From positions 124,001 to 188,000 of the forward strand of contig NZ_JBHFEI010000005.1 in assembly GCF_041928815.1 (NCBI RefSeq): a stretch of 64,000 nt of DNA, in the 5' to 3' direction. Of the stretch, positions 61,398-64,000 are shown in pieces (the stretch's first letter is position 1; each line of letters starts with the position of its first letter). This DNA comes from JBHFEI01 sp041928815. Its GTDB lineage: Bacteria; Pseudomonadota; Alphaproteobacteria; Rhizobiales; Rhizobiaceae. The notes under the pieces were generated by a model. The model was not told the DNA's origin. It ran no database searches and was given only the letters and a program-made list of their open reading frames with translations. The position numbers and the translations under genes are program-made.

Positions 61398-61763
61398 ATG
61401 CAATCGCTCTCCAAGGACGGCCGGGACCGGGCCATGTCACGGCGTGGACGGGGGATCACGGCACATGCCTGTTCCCGCCGGCAGTCGCCGGGCGGCAAGG
61501 ACAGTCGGTCTCGTCCCCGCTTTCACAGGGCCAGGGGTGGTCGCGGCCCGGCGATCCTCCGCGCAGCCGGCGCGGCGCATCCCCCGGTGGAGGCAGACAT
61601 GTCCGCGTCTCCCGGAGAAGCGCACGGCCCGGCCCCGCCATCGCCACCCGCATGCGCCGGAGCGGCCGCTTCGGCAGGCCCGCCATGGAAACATCCGGAC
61701 GTCCGTCCGGACCCCTCGTCCGACACGCAAACACCAGATCCAACCAGATGGGATCCAGCATGA
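61398..61763 (+). CDS. Doubtful ORF between Zur-like boxes and metallochaperone gene
   Basis: A 121-codon frame starts four bases after Zur-like box 2 and its TGA overlaps the next ATG (ATGA), which looks like coupling. However, the product is Arg/Pro/Gly/Ala/Ser-rich without recognisable domain, has no ribosome-binding site, and would need an almost leaderless message. I think it more likely that this stretch is a long 5' leader. Confidence 0.2.
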   Translation: MQSLSKDGRDRAMSRRGRGITAHACSRRQSPGGKDSRSRPRFHRARGGRGPAILRAAGAAHPPVEADMSASPGEAHGPAPPSPPACAGAAASAGPPWKHPDVRPDPSSDTQTPDPTRWDPA

Positions 61764-62962
61764 AGAAACTCCCGGTCACCGTGCTTTCCGGCTTTCTCGG
61801 CGCCGGCAAGACGACGCTCCTCAACCACATCCTGACGAACCGCGACGGTCTGCGCGTCGCGGTGATCGTCAACGACATGAGCGAGGTCAACATCGACGCG
61901 GCCTTGGTGCGCGACGGCGGCGCCAACCTGTCGCGCACGCAGGAGCAACTGGTCGAGATGACCAATGGCTGCATCTGCTGCACGCTGCGCGACGACCTGC
62001 TGCGGGAGGTGCGCGCGCTTGCCGAGCAGGGCCGCTTCGACTGCCTGCTGATCGAATCGACGGGCATCGCCGAACCGCTGCCCGTCGCCGCGACCTTCGA
62101 TTTCCGCGACGAGAATGGGCAAAGTCTGTCGGACGTGGCGCGGCTAGACACCATGGTTACCGTCGTCGATGCCGCCCATCTCCTCGCGAACTACAGTTCC
62201 GCAGACTTCCTCTCGGATCGGGGCGAGACGGCGGGCGAGGGCGATGCGCGCACGCTGGTCGATCTCCTCGTCGAGCAGATCGAATTCGCCGATGTCGTGA
62301 TCCTCAACAAGATCAGCGCCGCGACACCCGGGGCACGCGATGCCGCGCGCAAGATCGTCACCGCGCTGAACCCGGATGCGCGGCTGGTCGAGGCAGATTT
62401 CGGCCGCGTCGACCTGAAGGCGGTGCTCGGCACCGGCCGCTTCGACTTCGCCAGGGCCGAGACCCATCCGCTCTGGTACAAGGAACTGCACGGCTTCAGG
62501 GACCACAGGCCCGAAACGGAGGAGTACGGCATCCGCTCCTTCGTCTACAGGGCGAAGAAGCCCTTCGATCCGGCAAGGTTCCAGGCCTTCATCGACAGCG
62601 CCTGGCCGGGGGTCGCGCGCGCCAAGGGCTTCTTCTGGCTGGCGACCCGCCCCGAGCATGTCGGCGAGATCAGCCAGGCGGGCGCGCTGGTCAGGACCGG
62701 CAGGATGGGGCTGTGGTGGAGCGCCGTGCCGCGCGATCAATGGCCGGACGATCCGCGCTTCCTCGCGACGATGGCGCCCTATCTCGATCCGGTCTGGGGC
62801 GACCGCCGCCAGGAGATCGTCTTCATCGGCGCCGACCCGATGGACGAAACGGCGCTGAGGGCGGCGCTGGACGCCTGCCTGATCGACGAGGCAGCCTTCA
62901 GGCCCGACCGGTGGCGCGGCCTGCCCGATCCCTTCCCGGACTGGGGGCGAAGGGCCGCGTGA
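61760..62962 (+). CDS. COG0523 family GTP-binding metallochaperone (CobW/ZigA-like)
   Basis: A 400-residue G3E GTPase. TVLSGFLGAGKTTLLNHILT is the Walker A, the metal-binding CxCC is in MTNGCICCTLRDDLLRE, ESTGIAEPLPVA and VILNKISA are further G motifs, and a CobW C-terminal domain starts at about residue 255. Such proteins deliver zinc (or cobalt) to client enzymes when the metal is scarce. The Zur-like boxes 366-410 bases upstream support a zinc-starvation role. ATG 61760 is chosen because homology starts there; ATG 61748 is possible. Confidence 0.9.
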   Translation: MKKLPVTVLSGFLGAGKTTLLNHILTNRDGLRVAVIVNDMSEVNIDAALVRDGGANLSRTQEQLVEMTNGCICCTLRDDLLREVRALAEQGRFDCLLIESTGIAEPLPVAATFDFRDENGQSLSDVARLDTMVTVVDAAHLLANYSSADFLSDRGETAGEGDARTLVDLLVEQIEFADVVILNKISAATPGARDAARKIVTALNPDARLVEADFGRVDLKAVLGTGRFDFARAETHPLWYKELHGFRDHRPETEEYGIRSFVYRAKKPFDPARFQAFIDSAWPGVARAKGFFWLATRPEHVGEISQAGALVRTGRMGLWWSAVPRDQWPDDPRFLATMAPYLDPVWGDRRQEIVFIGADPMDETALRAALDACLIDEAAFRPDRWRGLPDPFPDWGRRAA

Positions 62963-63227
62963 GCGGGCGCGGGGGTTCCGGCCGGGGCCGCCCGGACGCG
63001 TCGCGCCTGCCCCTCTCCCGTTCGGAAAATCGTCCGGCGCAGCGGCTGCGCGCACCGAACGCCTGTTCAAAGCCATGCGGTGGTGGCCGATTCAGCGCAT
63101 CATGGCGCCCATCTCCTGTCCCTGCCGCATCGTCCGGCACCGCAGACTTCGCGCGTCGGCTGGAGATCCGCAAGCCCGGGCCTTGCGTCCCGGGCAGGAC
63201 CATGCCGCTTCGACCCTCGCCTTCCTT

Positions 63228-64000
63228 TCACACCACAAGGATGTCACGGAAGGTCAGGCCGAGATTCGGCGCAAGCACCGCGACCTGGACCTGCGCCACG
63301 CTGCCGGTTCCGTCGGGGTCGTAGAACAGGGCGCCGCTGAGGGGATTGTAGACGATGTTCTGCGCAGCGGTCGCCGCCGCCGCGCCGATGCCGAAGTCGC
63401 CTGCCTGAAACGGTCGGCCGGCCAGCGCGGCGAAGACCGCGTCGTCGAGCCGGATCGTGTCGTCGGCGACGTTGAAATCGGTGATCGTGTCGCGGTTCGT
63501 CGCGCCCGGCAGCGTGTCGAAGAGGAAGCTGTCCGCCCCCGCGCCGCCGGTCAGCATGTCGTTGCCCCTGCCGCCCGCCAGCGTGTCGTTGCCCCTGCCG
63601 CCGGCCAGCGTGTCGTTGCCGTCGAGGCCGGCAAGCAGGTTCGCGGCGGCGTTGCCGGTCAGGATGTTGGCGGCGCTGTTGCCCGTGCCGCCGATCGCGG
63701 CGGAGCCGGTGAGGGTCAGATTCTCGATCGCCTGCCCGGAAAGCGAGAAGCCGACCGAGGCGCGCACCAGATCCACGCCGCTGTCCTTCGCCTCGATCAC
63801 CGTATCGCCGATATTGTCGACGACGTAGATGTCGTTGCCGTAGCCGCCGGACAGCGTGTCGGCGCCGGCGCCCCCGTCAAGCATGTTGGCGCGCCAGTCG
63901 CCGGTCAGCCTGTCGGCATAGGCCGAGCCGGTCAGGTTCTCGATCGAGAAATATCTGTCGCCCGCCGCGTCGCCTGTGTTTCGGGACGGATCGGCGAGAC
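63228..64000 (-). CDS. RTX (hemolysin-type) calcium-binding repeat protein, C-terminal part
   Basis: The reading frame stays open to the window edge, so the N-terminal part is outside; 257 codons are seen. Nonapeptide repeats GGxGxDxLx are clear (LDGGAGADTLSGGYGNDIYV, LAGGRGNDTLAGGRGNDMLT, GGAGADSFLFD), plus two NLTLTGSA / NLTGSA-type beta-helix repeats. These bind calcium after type I secretion. The C-terminal FRDILVV tail resembles uncleaved type I secretion signals. An internal ATG at 63884 is not the true start. Confidence 0.85.
   Translation of the reverse strand, partial: LADPSRNTGDAAGDRYFSIENLTGSAYADRLTGDWRANMLDGGAGADTLSGGYGNDIYVVDNIGDTVIEAKDSGVDLVRASVGFSLSGQAIENLTLTGSAAIGGTGNSAANILTGNAAANLLAGLDGNDTLAGGRGNDTLAGGRGNDMLTGGAGADSFLFDTLPGATNRDTITDFNVADDTIRLDDAVFAALAGRPFQAGDFGIGAAAATAAQNIVYNPLSGALFYDPDGTGSVAQVQVAVLAPNLGLTFRDILVV
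63558..63611 (-). repeat. 27-bp tandem repeat inside the RTX gene
   Basis: Two 27-base units (63558-63584 and 63585-63611) differ at one base and a third begins after them. Each encodes one nine-residue RTX turn, LAGGRGNDT. This is recent repeat expansion in frame. Confidence 0.85.

Noticed and set aside
1..64000. tRNA, rRNA, 4.5S RNA and CRISPR arrays
   Set aside because: I saw no cloverleaf, rRNA signature, SRP RNA tetraloop region or regularly spaced direct repeats; a covariance-model search would be needed to exclude small RNAs.

Overview
The window is high-G+C chromosomal DNA from an alphaproteobacterium, most likely of the order Hyphomicrobiales (Rhizobiaceae or a close relative). This rests on two gene orders I recognise as rhizobial, ffh - chorismate mutase - rpsP - rimM - trmD - rplS and dapF - mtaB - ftsY - yciB - DUF2585, and on the family resemblance of the proteins. 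It is read by eye only, so genus is not claimed.

Layout. Positions 1-5.3 kb hold the SRP/ribosome/tRNA-modification operon on the minus strand, with a TauE/SafE permease gene inserted between trmD and rplS. Positions 5.5-8.4 kb hold an FAD oxidoreductase, a REC-only response regulator under a possible EcfG-type stress promoter, and a divergent metallo-beta-lactamase-fold hydrolase. Positions 8.6-13.5 kb hold dapF-mtaB-ftsY-yciB-DUF2585, mostly linked by 4-base stop/start overlaps. A dispersed repeat and a broken IS5-type transposase follow. Positions 14.4-22.3 kb carry a complete kdp potassium-uptake operon (27-residue ORF, F, A, B, C, D, E).

Positions 22.6-60.1 kb are the most interesting part: about 37 kb of accessory, CoA-based catabolism. 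It contains two complete peptide/opine-type ABC importers with fused double ATPases, four AMP-forming acyl-CoA ligases, three SDR dehydrogenases, four stand-alone crotonase-fold enzymes (one close to BadI/MenB), a crotonase/3-hydroxyacyl-CoA dehydrogenase fusion, a PcaF-type thiolase, a class III CoA-transferase, an aldehyde dehydrogenase, two hot-dog thioesterases, a class II aldolase, a hydroxyacid reductase, an EamA exporter, a phytoene-desaturase-like flavoprotein, an amidohydrolase-fold protein lacking most metal ligands, and a LysR regulator. Two SDRs look like BadH and one crotonase like BadI, the enzymes that oxidise and open the ring of cyclohexanecarboxyl-CoA in Rhodopseudomonas palustris. 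A working model is uptake of a carboxylated (possibly alicyclic) compound, activation to CoA thioesters, hydration and oxidation, carbon-carbon cleavage and beta-oxidation. The substrate is unknown and no ordinary acyl-CoA dehydrogenase gene is present.

Seven transcription units in this locus share a two-box upstream signal, TATtGG, then 20-21 bases, then TAG (TAC once), which ties them together as a probable co-expressed set.

The last 4 kb hold gene-poor DNA with a transposase remnant, a pair of Zur-like operators, a COG0523 metallochaperone GTPase gene, and the C-terminal part of an RTX calcium-binding protein that runs off the window.
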